A stretch of 7,225 nucleotides of DNA from Alphaproteobacteria bacterium (GCA_018820005.1 JAHJOS010000627.1:1-7225), one strand, 5' to 3'; counted from the first letter of the stretch, positions 1-6,241 are shown. A program made the numbers and translations. The notes: generated by a model from the sequence alone, not told the origin.

Positions 1-515
1 CGCCAGTGAGCTTGCAGCCGCAGTATAATCTGCTGGTGCGCGACATCGAGCGCGAGGTCGTGCCCGCAGCGCTCGACGCCAGCATTGGCCTGCTGCCCTG
101 GTCGCCGCTTGGCGGTGGCTGGCTCAGCGGCAAATACAAGCGAGACCAGATGCCGACCGGCGCCACGCGGCTGGGCGAAGATCCCAAGCGCGGCATGGAA
201 GCCTTCGAAAAGCGCAATGCCAAGTCGGTCACCTGGGACGTCATCGGCGCGGTGGAAGATCTTGCCAAGGCCCGTGGTGCCAGCATGGCGCAGGTCGCGC
301 TCGCCTGGGTTGCCCAGCAGCCGGCGGTGACCTCGGTGATCCTGGGCGCCCGCACCACGGCGCAGCTCAAGGACAACCTCGGCGCAGCCGACCTCGTGCT
401 CACGGCAGATGAGGTCACCCAACTCTCCGCGGTCAGCAAGCCCGAGATGAGCGACTATCCCTATGGCACCGGCGGCATCGGCCAGCGCAACCGCAATATC
501 GGCGGCGGGCGGTAG
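1..515 (+). CDS. Aldo/keto reductase, C-terminal part (5' truncated by window edge)
   Basis: The reading frame is open from base 3 to a TAG at 513-515 and continues off the left edge, so about 170 residues of a protein usually 320-350 residues long are present. The GTG at 6 is an internal valine codon, not a start. The visible part matches the second half of the aldo/keto reductase TIM barrel: SLQPQYNLL, then SPLGGGWLSGKY around residues 31-44 of the visible frame, then VTSVILGARTTAQLKDNL, the C-terminal loop that binds the NADP(H) phosphate in this family. The catalytic Asp-Tyr-Lys-His residues would lie upstream and cannot be checked. Such enzymes reduce aldehydes and ketones with NADPH in the cytoplasm; the substrate cannot be told. 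The gene converges on dprA across a 149-bp gap filled by a palindromic repeat. Family assignment is firm, physiological role unknown. Confidence 0.9.
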   Translation, partial: PVSLQPQYNLLVRDIEREVVPAALDASIGLLPWSPLGGGWLSGKYKRDQMPTGATRLGEDPKRGMEAFEKRNAKSVTWDVIGAVEDLAKARGASMAQVALAWVAQQPAVTSVILGARTTAQLKDNLGAADLVLTADEVTQLSAVSKPEMSDYPYGTGGIGQRNRNIGGGR

Positions 516-540
516 AGGCCCGTCCTCAAAGCTCCCAAGA

Positions 541-650
541 CCCCCCGCCCAACCTCTCCCTTAAGGGCGAGGGATCGCATCGGGTCTGTCGCTAATTGCC
601 GCCCAACCACCGCATGGATTCCTCCCCCTTCAGGGGGAGGTTAGGTGGGG
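541..650. repeat. Composite palindromic repeat A (two inverted REP-like units)
   Basis: Two GC-rich palindromes in opposite orientation frame a short spacer. The right unit has a perfect 9-bp stem, CCTCCCCCT at 621-629 and AGGGGGAGG at 632-640, followed by TTAGGTGGGG. The left unit (553-572) is a degenerate copy, CCTCTCCC and GGGCGAGG around TTAA, preceded by CCCGCCCAA, the reverse-strand counterpart of the right flank. Palindrome centres are 68 bp apart. The outer arms are complementary, so the whole element could fold as one long imperfect hairpin. It fills the gap between the converging aldo/keto reductase and dprA genes, where it may end transcription in both directions; there is no clean T-tract, so that role is inferred. 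It carries no gene. The arrangement is like REP doublets (BIME or REPIN elements). Confidence 0.8.
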
Positions 651-664
651 CGCTGCATTGCCGC

Positions 665-1789
665 CTAACTGTATTTCAGCGCCACCAATTGCCCGCTCGA
701 CCACTCGATCTGGCCGGCCAAATCCAGTTCGAGCAGCAGCATCTGCATGGCGCTGGCGGAAAGGCCAGACTGCCGGATCAGTTCGTCGACCTCGACGGGC
801 GTTGCGCTGAGCGCGCCAAGCAGGCGCGATTTGTCATCATCGCTGGGGGGCGTCAGGTCTGGCGTTGGATCGGGCAGCCAGTCGCGGTCAAACAGCGCAC
901 TGCGCGACGGGTCGGCAGCGCCCAGCACGTCAATGATGTCGTCGGCGCTGGTAATCAGATGCGCGCCCTGCTGGATCAGGGCATTGCCGCCTTCGGCTCG
1001 GGGGTCGAGCGGCGAGCCGGGCACGGCAAACACGTCGCGGTCCTGTTCCAGCGCCAACCGCGCCGTGATCAGCGATCCGCTCCGCTTGGCGGCTTCCACC
1101 ACCACAATGCCCAGCGACAGCCCCGATACCAGGCGATTACGCCGTGGAAAATCGCGGGCGCGCGGCTCCCAGCCCAGCGGCATTTCGGTCAGCAGCGCGC
1201 CGCCATGGTCGAGAATGTCGTGCGCTAGCGGGATGTTCTCAGATGGATAGATCTGGTCAAATCCGCCAGCCAGCACGGCGATGGTTCCGCTCGCGAGGCT
1301 GGCCTGATGGGCCGCCGCATCAATGCCGCGGGCCAGGCCCGAGACGATGGTATAGCCCTTGGCGCCCAGATCGGTGGCCAGCAGGCGCGTCATCTTGGTT
1401 CCCGCTGAGGAGGCATTGCGCGCACCCACCACGCCCACGGTGCGTTGCCAGTCCAGGCTGTCCCCGCCAGCCAGCGTCAGCAGGGGCGGTGCGGCCGCAA
1501 TGAACTGCAGGAGGGGGGGATAATCAGGGTCGGTGCTGGCGACCAGCCGGGCGCCGAAGCGGGAGAGGCCAGCTATCTCGTCTTCCGCCTGGGTCTGGGT
1601 GGTGATCCGGGCCGGCCTGCCGCTGCGACGGACGAGGTCCGGCAGCGCGTCCAGCGCAGCCTCGGCGGAACCGAAGCGGTTGAGCAATTGCCGGAAGGTC
1701 GCGGGACCCACGTTGTCCGATCGCAGCAGCCTTAGCCAGGCGATGCGCTGGGTTGTTGATAGAGATTTGGCACCCGGGACAGGCGCCAA
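665..1789 (-). CDS. dprA: DNA-processing protein DprA
   Basis: DprA binds single-stranded DNA entering during natural transformation and loads RecA on it, in the cytoplasm. The 374-residue product has the usual layout: an N-terminal helix-hairpin region (about 12-60), a Rossmann-like core (about 80-290) and a C-terminal winged-helix domain (about 316-374). Core motifs are VGARNAS (121-127), SGLARGIDAAAH (150-161), FPRRNRLVSGLS (214-225), SGSLITA (237-243) and EGGNALI (266-272). The start is a TTG at 1789, three bases after the plsY stop, with AAGAAGG inside the plsY end about 11 nt upstream. No ATG or GTG occurs in frame near the N-terminus, and an in-frame stop (that of plsY) lies just upstream. 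This spacing suggests translational coupling to plsY. Many bacteria carry dprA without being known to be transformable, so competence cannot be claimed. Stop is TAG at 667-665. Confidence 0.95.
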   Translation of the reverse strand: MAPVPGAKSLSTTQRIAWLRLLRSDNVGPATFRQLLNRFGSAEAALDALPDLVRRSGRPARITTQTQAEDEIAGLSRFGARLVASTDPDYPPLLQFIAAAPPLLTLAGGDSLDWQRTVGVVGARNASSAGTKMTRLLATDLGAKGYTIVSGLARGIDAAAHQASLASGTIAVLAGGFDQIYPSENIPLAHDILDHGGALLTEMPLGWEPRARDFPRRNRLVSGLSLGIVVVEAAKRSGSLITARLALEQDRDVFAVPGSPLDPRAEGGNALIQQGAHLITSADDIIDVLGAADPSRSALFDRDWLPDPTPDLTPPSDDDKSRLLGALSATPVEVDELIRQSGLSASAMQMLLLELDLAGQIEWSSGQLVALKYS

Positions 1790-1792
1790 GGA

Positions 1793-2401
1793 TCAGGCCG
1801 CCTTCTTGTCGCCGCCGATGCGGGGCTCAGTGCCTCGGATCAGGCGCAGGATGTTCTCGCGGTGCTGGAAGAACAGCAGCAGCGCCATCACCGCCACGGC
1901 ACCGGCCAGGCGCTCATTGACAACGACATAGGCAAAGATCGGTGCAGTGGCCGCTGCCGTCAGGGCCGCCAGCGAGGAAAACTTGCGGGCAAAGGCGATA
2001 AACAGCCACACAGCACAAAAGATCAGCCCGACGGGCCAGCTCAGCGCCAGCAGGGAGCCGATCATCACGGCAACACCCTTGCCGCCCTTGAAGCCCAGCC
2101 AGACCGGGAAACAATGCCCCAGGAAGGCGGCGATGGCCGCGAGCATAGCCGCATCGTCACCCCAGAGAGCGCGCGCGATCAGCACGGGCAGGGCGGCCTT
2201 GGCTGCATCGAGCACCAAGGTGGCGGCGGCCAGCCAGCGATTGCCGGTCCGCAGCACATTGGTTGCGCCAATATTGCCCGACCCGATCGCGCGAATGTCG
2301 CCCAGCCCGGCAGCCCGCGTCAGCAACAGTCCGAAGGGAACCGAGCCGCAGAGGTAGCCGAGGACGACGGCGTAGAGTGCGGAGACAAAGTCAAAAGGCA
2401 T
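1793..2401 (-). CDS. plsY: Glycerol-3-phosphate acyltransferase PlsY
   Basis: PlsY is an inner-membrane enzyme that moves an acyl group from acyl phosphate to glycerol-3-phosphate, giving lysophosphatidic acid, the first committed step of phospholipid synthesis, together with PlsX. The 202-residue protein is mostly hydrophobic with several membrane segments (roughly 5-28, 57-78, 84-103, 111-136, 143-163 and 166-178). The three family motifs are present: GSGNIGATN (40-48), GFKGGKGVA (103-111) and HRENILRLIRGTE (180-192). The start chosen is ATG at 2401, with AAAGGA about 11 nt upstream; this gives the normal family length. The frame stays open to 2557, but that extension reads through a palindromic repeat and has no family resemblance. 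pyrC lies upstream on the same strand across a 214-bp gap holding that repeat; dprA follows after 3 nt. Confidence 0.95.
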   Translation of the reverse strand: MPFDFVSALYAVVLGYLCGSVPFGLLLTRAAGLGDIRAIGSGNIGATNVLRTGNRWLAAATLVLDAAKAALPVLIARALWGDDAAMLAAIAAFLGHCFPVWLGFKGGKGVAVMIGSLLALSWPVGLIFCAVWLFIAFARKFSSLAALTAAATAPIFAYVVVNERLAGAVAVMALLLFFQHRENILRLIRGTEPRIGGDKKAA

Positions 2402-2494
2402 GGCGGGCAATCCTTTGCAGTCGTGACGCAGAAATACCCCGGCGAGGCACAGCGCGGCAAGGGGGCAGGCGAGAATGGCGTTTGCCGTTGCGCG

Positions 2495-2603
2495 CCCACC
2501 CGACCTCCCCCTGAAGGGGGAGGAGTCAGATCGAGCTTTTCGCTGATCTTGCTGCAAACCGCAGGCCGGATTCCTCCCCCTTCAGGGGGAGGCTAGGTGG
2601 GGG
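2495..2603. repeat. Composite palindromic repeat B (two inverted REP-like units)
   Basis: This is a second copy of the element at 541-650. The left unit has a perfect stem, CCTCCCCCT at 2504-2512 and AGGGGGAGG at 2515-2523; the right unit has the same stem at 2573-2581 and 2584-2592. The centres are 69 bp apart, against 68 in copy A. From GGATT to the final GGGG (2568-2602 against 616-650) the two copies differ at one base in 35. The spacers also match: TCGCTGAT at 2540-2547 lies exactly as far from the left palindrome as TCGCTAAT at 589-596. The element sits between the pyrC stop and the plsY start, so a minus-strand transcript through both genes would carry a strong hairpin that may attenuate or process the message. 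It encodes nothing by itself. Confidence 0.82.
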
Positions 2604-2615
2604 AGCGAAGTCGAG

Positions 2616-3920
2616 TCAGTCGCTGTGCTGGAAAACTGTCTTTCCGCCCACAATCGTCCGCATCACCTTACCGGCAAGGCGGGCGTTTTCGAAGCTGGTG
2701 TTGCGCGAGCGCGAGCGGATCTGCTTCTCACTGACCTGCCAGGGATAGTCGAGATCAAACAGCATCAGGTCGGCGGGGGCGCCCACGGCGATGCGGCCGC
2801 TGGTCAGGTTGAGGATTTCGGCCGGGCGGCTGGTCATGGCGCGCAGCACCGTCAGTAGATCCACATCGCCGGAGTGCACAAGGCGCAGCGCGGCGGCCAA
2901 TAGGGTTTCAAGGCCAATGGCGCCGTCCGACGCCTCGGCAAAGGGTTGACGCTTGACCTCGGTGTCCTGCGGATCGTGGTCGGAATGGATGGTATCGATG
3001 GTGCCATTGCGCAGCCCCTCGATAACCGCTTGCCGATCGTCTTCGGAGCGCAGGGGCGTCGAGAGCTTGAAGAAGCTGCGATAGCGGCCGATGTCGTTCT
3101 CGTTGAGCGCGAGGTTATTGATGGAAACCCCTGCGGTAACTGACGGGTTACGCTTCTTGGCTGCGGCCATAAGCTCAACCGAGGCGGCGCAGGAGATCTG
3201 GGCAGCGTGATATTTAACGCCCGTCAGCGCGGCCAATTGCAGGTCGCGCGCCAGCGGAATGGTCTCGGCTTCGCGGGGAATGCCGCGCAGGCCCAGGATG
3301 GTGGCAAACAGCCCTTCGTTCATCACGCCGTCGCCGGTCAGTGCGGCGTCAGACAGATGATGGACGATGGTCATGTCATAGTTGGCGGCGTAGCTCATCA
3401 CGGTGCGCAGCATGGCGCTGGACTGGATCGCATGCCGGCCATCGGTCAGGCAGACCGCGCCCGATTCCCGGAGCAGGCCGAATTCGGTCATTTCGGTGCC
3501 GTTGAGGCCCTTGGTAATGGCGCCGGCGGGCAGCACATTGACCTTGGAGGTCGCCTTGGCGCGACGAATGAGGAAATCGACGAGCGCACCGTCGTCAACC
3601 ACGGGCGTCGTATCGGGCATCATCACAAAGCTCGTGATGCCACCTGCGGCGGCGGCTTCGCCGGCTGATTGCAGGGTCTCGCGGTATTCCTTGCCGGGCT
3701 CACCGGTAAAGACGCGCATGTCGATCAGACCAGGTGCCAGGACCAGCCCGTGGGCGTTGATCACCTCGACATGGTCTGGAACGCCGATGGGCTTGCCGAT
3801 GGCGATCTCTGCAATCACGCCACCTTCAATCAGAACGGCGCCCTGATGATCGGTGCCGGAAGCCGGGTCGACGATTCGGGCGTTCTCAATGAGCGTAGCA
3901 ACTGTCGCGGATGCGCTCAT
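2616..3920 (-). CDS. pyrC: Dihydroorotase-like protein, probably non-catalytic (PyrC' type)
   Basis: The 434-residue protein is an amidohydrolase-fold relative of class I dihydroorotase, the third enzyme of pyrimidine synthesis, with the usual length and fold markers: GLIDM (64-68), EPG (74-76), GITSFVMMPDTTPVVDD (94-110) and NTSFENARLAGKV (407-419). The metal site, however, looks broken. Where active enzymes have D-x-H-x-H-x-R-E-P-G, this one has D67-M-R69-V-F71-T-G73-E-P-G, so both histidines and the substrate-binding arginine are lost. The ligand His before I/V-S near residue 241 is Gln (HAAQIS). H187/H188 and D314 (SDHDPQD) remain. This resembles the inactive PyrC' that supports aspartate transcarbamoylase in Pseudomonas. 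The ATG at 3920 overlaps the pyrB stop by 4 nt (ATGA), indicating coupled translation and a shared complex. An active dihydroorotase should be encoded elsewhere. The family call is sure; inactivity is inferred. Confidence 0.9.
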   Translation of the reverse strand: MSASATVATLIENARIVDPASGTDHQGAVLIEGGVIAEIAIGKPIGVPDHVEVINAHGLVLAPGLIDMRVFTGEPGKEYRETLQSAGEAAAAGGITSFVMMPDTTPVVDDGALVDFLIRRAKATSKVNVLPAGAITKGLNGTEMTEFGLLRESGAVCLTDGRHAIQSSAMLRTVMSYAANYDMTIVHHLSDAALTGDGVMNEGLFATILGLRGIPREAETIPLARDLQLAALTGVKYHAAQISCAASVELMAAAKKRNPSVTAGVSINNLALNENDIGRYRSFFKLSTPLRSEDDRQAVIEGLRNGTIDTIHSDHDPQDTEVKRQPFAEASDGAIGLETLLAAALRLVHSGDVDLLTVLRAMTSRPAEILNLTSGRIAVGAPADLMLFDLDYPWQVSEKQIRSRSRNTSFENARLAGKVMRTIVGGKTVFQHSD

Positions 3921-4906
3921 GGTTCGTTCCTCGCCGGCAACAGCGCATCAAGCACGGCCATGCGAACGGCAACGCCCATTTCGACCTGATCGGTAATGAC
4001 CGATGCGGGGCCGTCGGCAATGGCGGGGTCGATCTCGACGCCGCGGTTCATCGGCCCGGGATGCATCACGATGGCGTCGGGCTTGGCATAGCTGAGCTTT
4101 TCGGCGTCCAGGCCATAGAAATGATAATACTCGCGCACCGACGGGATCATTCGGCCATTGGCCCGTTCATGCTGCAGGCGCAGCATCATGACGACGTCGG
4201 CGCCCTTCAGATCCTCGCGCATGTCGGTGAAGACCTCAGTGGCCAGGTTTTCGATACCAGCGGGCAGCAGATTGCGTGGCGCGATCACCCGCGTCCGCAC
4301 GTTCAGCGCGCCGAGCAATAGTAGATTGGAGCGTACGACGCGCGAATTGCCGATATCGCCACAGATCGCCACGGTAAGGCCGGAAATGCGGCCCTTGTGG
4401 TTGCGGATGGTCAGGGCATCGAGCAGGGCCTGCGTCGGGTGCTCATGGGCGCCGTCACCGGCATTGATCACCGCGCAGCCGACTTTCTGGCTCAGCAGTT
4501 CAACGGCACCGGCGGCCGAGTGGCGCACGACGATGACGTCCGGGCGCATGGCGTTGAGCGTTGCGGCGGTGTCCACCAGCGTTTCGCCCTTGCTGACCGA
4601 GCTGGTCTTGACCGACATGTTCATCACCAGGGCGCCCAGGCGCTTGCCGGCGATCTCAAACGAGGCCTGCGTACGGGTCGATGGCTCGAAGAACAGATTG
4701 ATCTGGGTCTTGCCGCTCAGCGTCGGGTGGCTTTTCCGCTCTTGCCGCGAAATTGGCACCATGGCGGCAGCGCGATCGAGCAGCTGGATGATCTCGTGCT
4801 GCTGGAGGTCGGCAATCGACAGCAGATGGCGTTGGTTGAACGGGGGATAATCACCGGACGAACCGGCGGATGCATTCGAGACTGTGCTGGCGCGATCTTG
4901 GGCCAT
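3917..4906 (-). CDS. pyrB: Aspartate carbamoyltransferase catalytic subunit
   Basis: PyrB joins carbamoyl phosphate and L-aspartate to give N-carbamoyl-L-aspartate, the second step of pyrimidine synthesis, in the cytoplasm. The 329-residue protein has all the expected motifs: FFEPSTRTQASFE (72-84), with the S-T-R-T carbamoyl-phosphate loop at 76-79; VSKGETLVDT (104-113), whose lysine reaches into the neighbouring active site; VRHSAAGA (127-134); GDGAHEHPTQALLD (150-163); the second-domain CGDIGNSRVVRSN (182-194); MLRLQHER (241-248); and MHPGPMNRGVEI (281-292). Residues 1 to about 24 are a polar Ser/Ala-rich extension outside the conserved fold. The ATG start at 4906 has GGGAG about 4 nt upstream. 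No regulatory-subunit gene (pyrI) lies nearby; the overlapping pyrC instead suggests a PyrB-PyrC' assembly. No pyrimidine attenuator or leader peptide is evident upstream. Confidence 0.96.
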   Translation of the reverse strand: MAQDRASTVSNASAGSSGDYPPFNQRHLLSIADLQQHEIIQLLDRAAAMVPISRQERKSHPTLSGKTQINLFFEPSTRTQASFEIAGKRLGALVMNMSVKTSSVSKGETLVDTAATLNAMRPDVIVVRHSAAGAVELLSQKVGCAVINAGDGAHEHPTQALLDALTIRNHKGRISGLTVAICGDIGNSRVVRSNLLLLGALNVRTRVIAPRNLLPAGIENLATEVFTDMREDLKGADVVMMLRLQHERANGRMIPSVREYYHFYGLDAEKLSYAKPDAIVMHPGPMNRGVEIDPAIADGPASVITDQVEMGVAVRMAVLDALLPARNEP

Positions 4907-4984
4907 GCGCTCCCATTCCCTATGATTTGCTGCGGTCTAGCGGAGGCGGGGTAGCGGGGCAAGAGGGGCGGTGCTTTTCCCGCA

Positions 4985-5060
4985 GCTATCGTGCCGAAGT
5001 TGCGCCTCGTACACGAAGCTGAGCTATCGTGCCGAAGCCGCGCTATCGCGGCCGAAGCCG
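4985..5060. repeat. Four tandem 19-bp units at the 3' end of ruvX
   Basis: Four consecutive 19-bp units begin at 4985, 5004, 5023 and 5042. Units 1 and 3 share GCTATCGTGCCGAAG exactly (16 identical bases when the preceding A is included, 4984-4999 and 5022-5037). Unit 4 (GCTATCGCGGCCGAAG) has one inserted base and contains the ruvX stop codon. Unit 2 (GCCTCGTACACGAAG) is more diverged. The period is not a multiple of three, and only unit 4 is in the coding sequence, so the pattern looks like an expansion outwards from the ruvX end into the gap before pyrB. Across the junction of units 3 and 4, GCCGCG at 5037-5042 and CGCGGC at 5047-5052 can pair around a CTAT loop that spans the stop. No T-tract follows. 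Confidence 0.7.
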
Positions 5061-5528
5061 ATCCAACGCCCCTTGCAGGATATAGCTGGCGGCGAGCTTG
5101 TCGACCACCTCGGCCCGGCGGTCGCGCCGCATGTCGGCGTCGATCATCATCCGGGTCACCGCGCTGGTCGAAAGTCGCTCATCCCAGAAGGCGATCGGCA
5201 GGGTGATGCGCTGCGCCAGGCTGCGGGCAAAGGCGCGGGTGGATTGGACGCGCGGGCCTTCCGAGCCATCCATATTGAGCGGCAGTCCCAGGATAATCGC
5301 GACAATGGCGTTTTCGGCGATCAGCTGGTCCAGGCGAATGGCGTCGGCGGTGAATTTGGTGCGCGTGATGGTCTCGAGCGGGGTGGCCGAATAGCGCATG
5401 CCGTCCGACACTGCCACGCCAATGGTCTTGGTGCCCAGATCAAGGCCCATGATGCGGCCGGCGGCGGGAATGGCCGCCAGCGGGTTGGCGAATTCGGGGG
5501 GCTCTGGGGCAGTCTCTTGGTCGGTCAT
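5043..5528 (-). CDS. ruvX: RuvX/YqgF family Holliday junction resolvase-like nuclease
   Basis: RuvX (YqgF) is a small RNase H-fold protein described as a putative Holliday junction resolvase and, in E. coli, linked to 16S rRNA 5'-end processing. Counting from the ATG, the 161-residue protein shows GLDLGTKTIGVAVSD (28-42), whose Asp30 is the expected first metal ligand; LGLPLNMDGSEGPR (80-93); WDERLST (115-121), with the acidic pair D116-E117; and the terminal DKLAASYILQGALD (143-156), whose D143 completes the acidic site. The start is uncertain: ATG at 5528 gives a length nearer the family's but has only a weak GAG upstream, while an in-frame GTG at 5546 adds six residues and has AGGA 10 nt upstream. 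The gene diverges from the open reading frame at 5598 and ends 137 bp before pyrB, inside a tandem repeat. Confidence 0.93.
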   Translation of the reverse strand: MTDQETAPEPPEFANPLAAIPAAGRIMGLDLGTKTIGVAVSDGMRYSATPLETITRTKFTADAIRLDQLIAENAIVAIILGLPLNMDGSEGPRVQSTRAFARSLAQRITLPIAFWDERLSTSAVTRMMIDADMRRDRRAEVVDKLAASYILQGALDRLRPR

Positions 5529-5597
5529 AAGGGGCTCGCTTGCCACGATGGTCTGGTCCTATAGGGTGCGGCAGCATTTGGCGACTGGAAAGCGGCG

Positions 5598-6131
5598 ATG
5601 AAACTGACCTGGTTCGGCGGCACGACGGTGCGCATTCATATAGGCGGACAGATCGTGGTGGTCGACGCCGCCGGTGCTCCGGCTGGAATCGATGCGGCCG
5701 AACTGGTGTCAGGTGCCGATCACATCGTGCCCGATCTTGGCCGTGCGCTATCGCCTGTGGATACTACAGGCTGGAAGCCTCGCAAGCCGGTGCGCCTGCT
5801 CGATGAAGAACCGGGAGAAACCTCGGCGGATTGCTGGTCCGCCGGCCCCGGTGCCATGTTGATCGATGCGGTGGGGGAACCGCCGCTGCTGCTGGTGGCC
5901 GAGGCGGTGCCCGCGCTCGGGCGCTGGGCTGATGGCGCGGTGATCGCTCTGTTCGGCGATGGCGCAGCGCTGGTCGGGCTGGGACAGGCCGTCCTGTCGG
6001 CTCGCGCGCCCAGGGTCATCATGCTGGCTGGTGACGAGGCCGCGGTGGACGCCGCTATTGCCGGGTTGCGCGACCAGCTTGATGGCACGGCGCTCCTGGC
6101 GCTGGAGGCAGGGCTGGCGCTTGAGGTCTGA
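5598..6131 (+). CDS. Uncharacterised protein with a metallo-beta-lactamase-like N-terminus lacking zinc ligands
   Basis: I do not recognise a characterised family over the full 177 residues. The N-terminus (residues 1-23, starting MKLTWFGGTTVRI and ending in a hydrophobic strand VVVD) resembles the first strands of small MBL-fold metal-dependent hydrolases, which usually start with M-K-x-T-W-L-G-H-S-x-x-R-I. The rest is short for that fold (about 225 residues is usual), and the H-x-H-x-D-H zinc motif is absent; SGADHI (38-43) sits where it would be expected and keeps only the Asp and His. Later parts are alternating hydrophobic strands and Ala-rich helices (97-103, 114-127, 138-144) with no transmembrane span. 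The ATG has GGAAAG about 7 nt upstream. It is divergent from ruvX and precedes gatC by 110 bp. From memory, MBL hydrolases occur near gatC in related genomes, so it may be a decayed form of that gene. Function unknown. Confidence 0.8.
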   Translation: MKLTWFGGTTVRIHIGGQIVVVDAAGAPAGIDAAELVSGADHIVPDLGRALSPVDTTGWKPRKPVRLLDEEPGETSADCWSAGPGAMLIDAVGEPPLLLVAEAVPALGRWADGAVIALFGDGAALVGLGQAVLSARAPRVIMLAGDEAAVDAAIAGLRDQLDGTALLALEAGLALEV

Positions 6132-6147
6132 TTGCGCGGCGGAACGG

Positions 6148-6189
6148 AATTGCTGATCGTCGCTATCAGCCATTTTCATTGTCTTTTTG
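6148..6189 (+). terminator. Possible rho-independent terminator after the 5598-6131 gene
   Basis: GCTGAT at 6152-6157 pairs with ATCAGC at 6165-6170 around a 7-nt loop. After one mismatch the stem extends by AAT (6148-6150) with ATT (6172-6174). A T-rich stretch follows (6173-6189, including TTTTT at 6184-6188). The stem has few GC pairs and the T-tract is broken, so this is a weak candidate. Its T-rich part overlaps a possible promoter for gatC. Confidence 0.35.
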
Positions 6190-6208
6190 GGCAGACGGTT
6201 GCTAATAA
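6179..6208 (+). promoter_or_regulatory. Possible sigma-70-type promoter for gatC
   Basis: TTGTCT at 6179-6184 and TAATAA at 6203-6208 are separated by 18 bp, which fits a housekeeping promoter 33 bp before the gatC start. The stretch is AT-rich compared with its surroundings. The match is by eye, and other pairs of boxes are possible. Confidence 0.35.
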
Positions 6209-6241
6209 CGCGGCGATAAGCCGAATTTTCTGGAGTGACCC

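Noticed and set aside
596..1228. Open frame of 210 codons on the plus strand
   Set aside because: It starts inside repeat A, giving the same PFRGR-type peptide, and then runs antisense to dprA; its composition is that expected of a GC-rich shadow frame.
2402..2557. N-terminal extension of 52 residues on plsY
   Set aside because: It reads through the palindromic repeat (giving an SSPFRGRSGG-like peptide), has no PlsY similarity, and the ATG at 2401 has a good ribosome site and gives the normal length.
1862..2596. Open frame of 244 codons on the plus strand
   Set aside because: Antisense to plsY and the repeat, rich in Gln, Gly, Arg and His as in shadow frames, with no recognisable motif, whereas plsY has all its motifs.
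541..2603. Repeats as a CRISPR array
   Set aside because: There are only two widely separated pairs, the repeat arms are self-complementary GC palindromes, and there is no regular spacer series or cas gene.
4158..4954. Overlapping long plus-strand frames opposite pyrB
   Set aside because: They are shadows of a highly conserved gene in a GC-rich genome.
4907..4984. Pyrimidine-responsive attenuator or leader upstream of pyrB
   Set aside because: No leader peptide, terminator hairpin with a T-tract, or PyrR-type stem-loop could be seen; the stretch is short and holds only a weak ribosome site and no clear promoter boxes.
5540..5565. Promoter pair TTGCCA and TATAGG between ruvX and the 5598 gene
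   Set aside because: The spacer is only 14 bp, too short for a sigma-70 promoter; CCTATAGG is palindromic but has no convincing partner box on either strand. A divergent promoter region is likely here, but I cannot place it.
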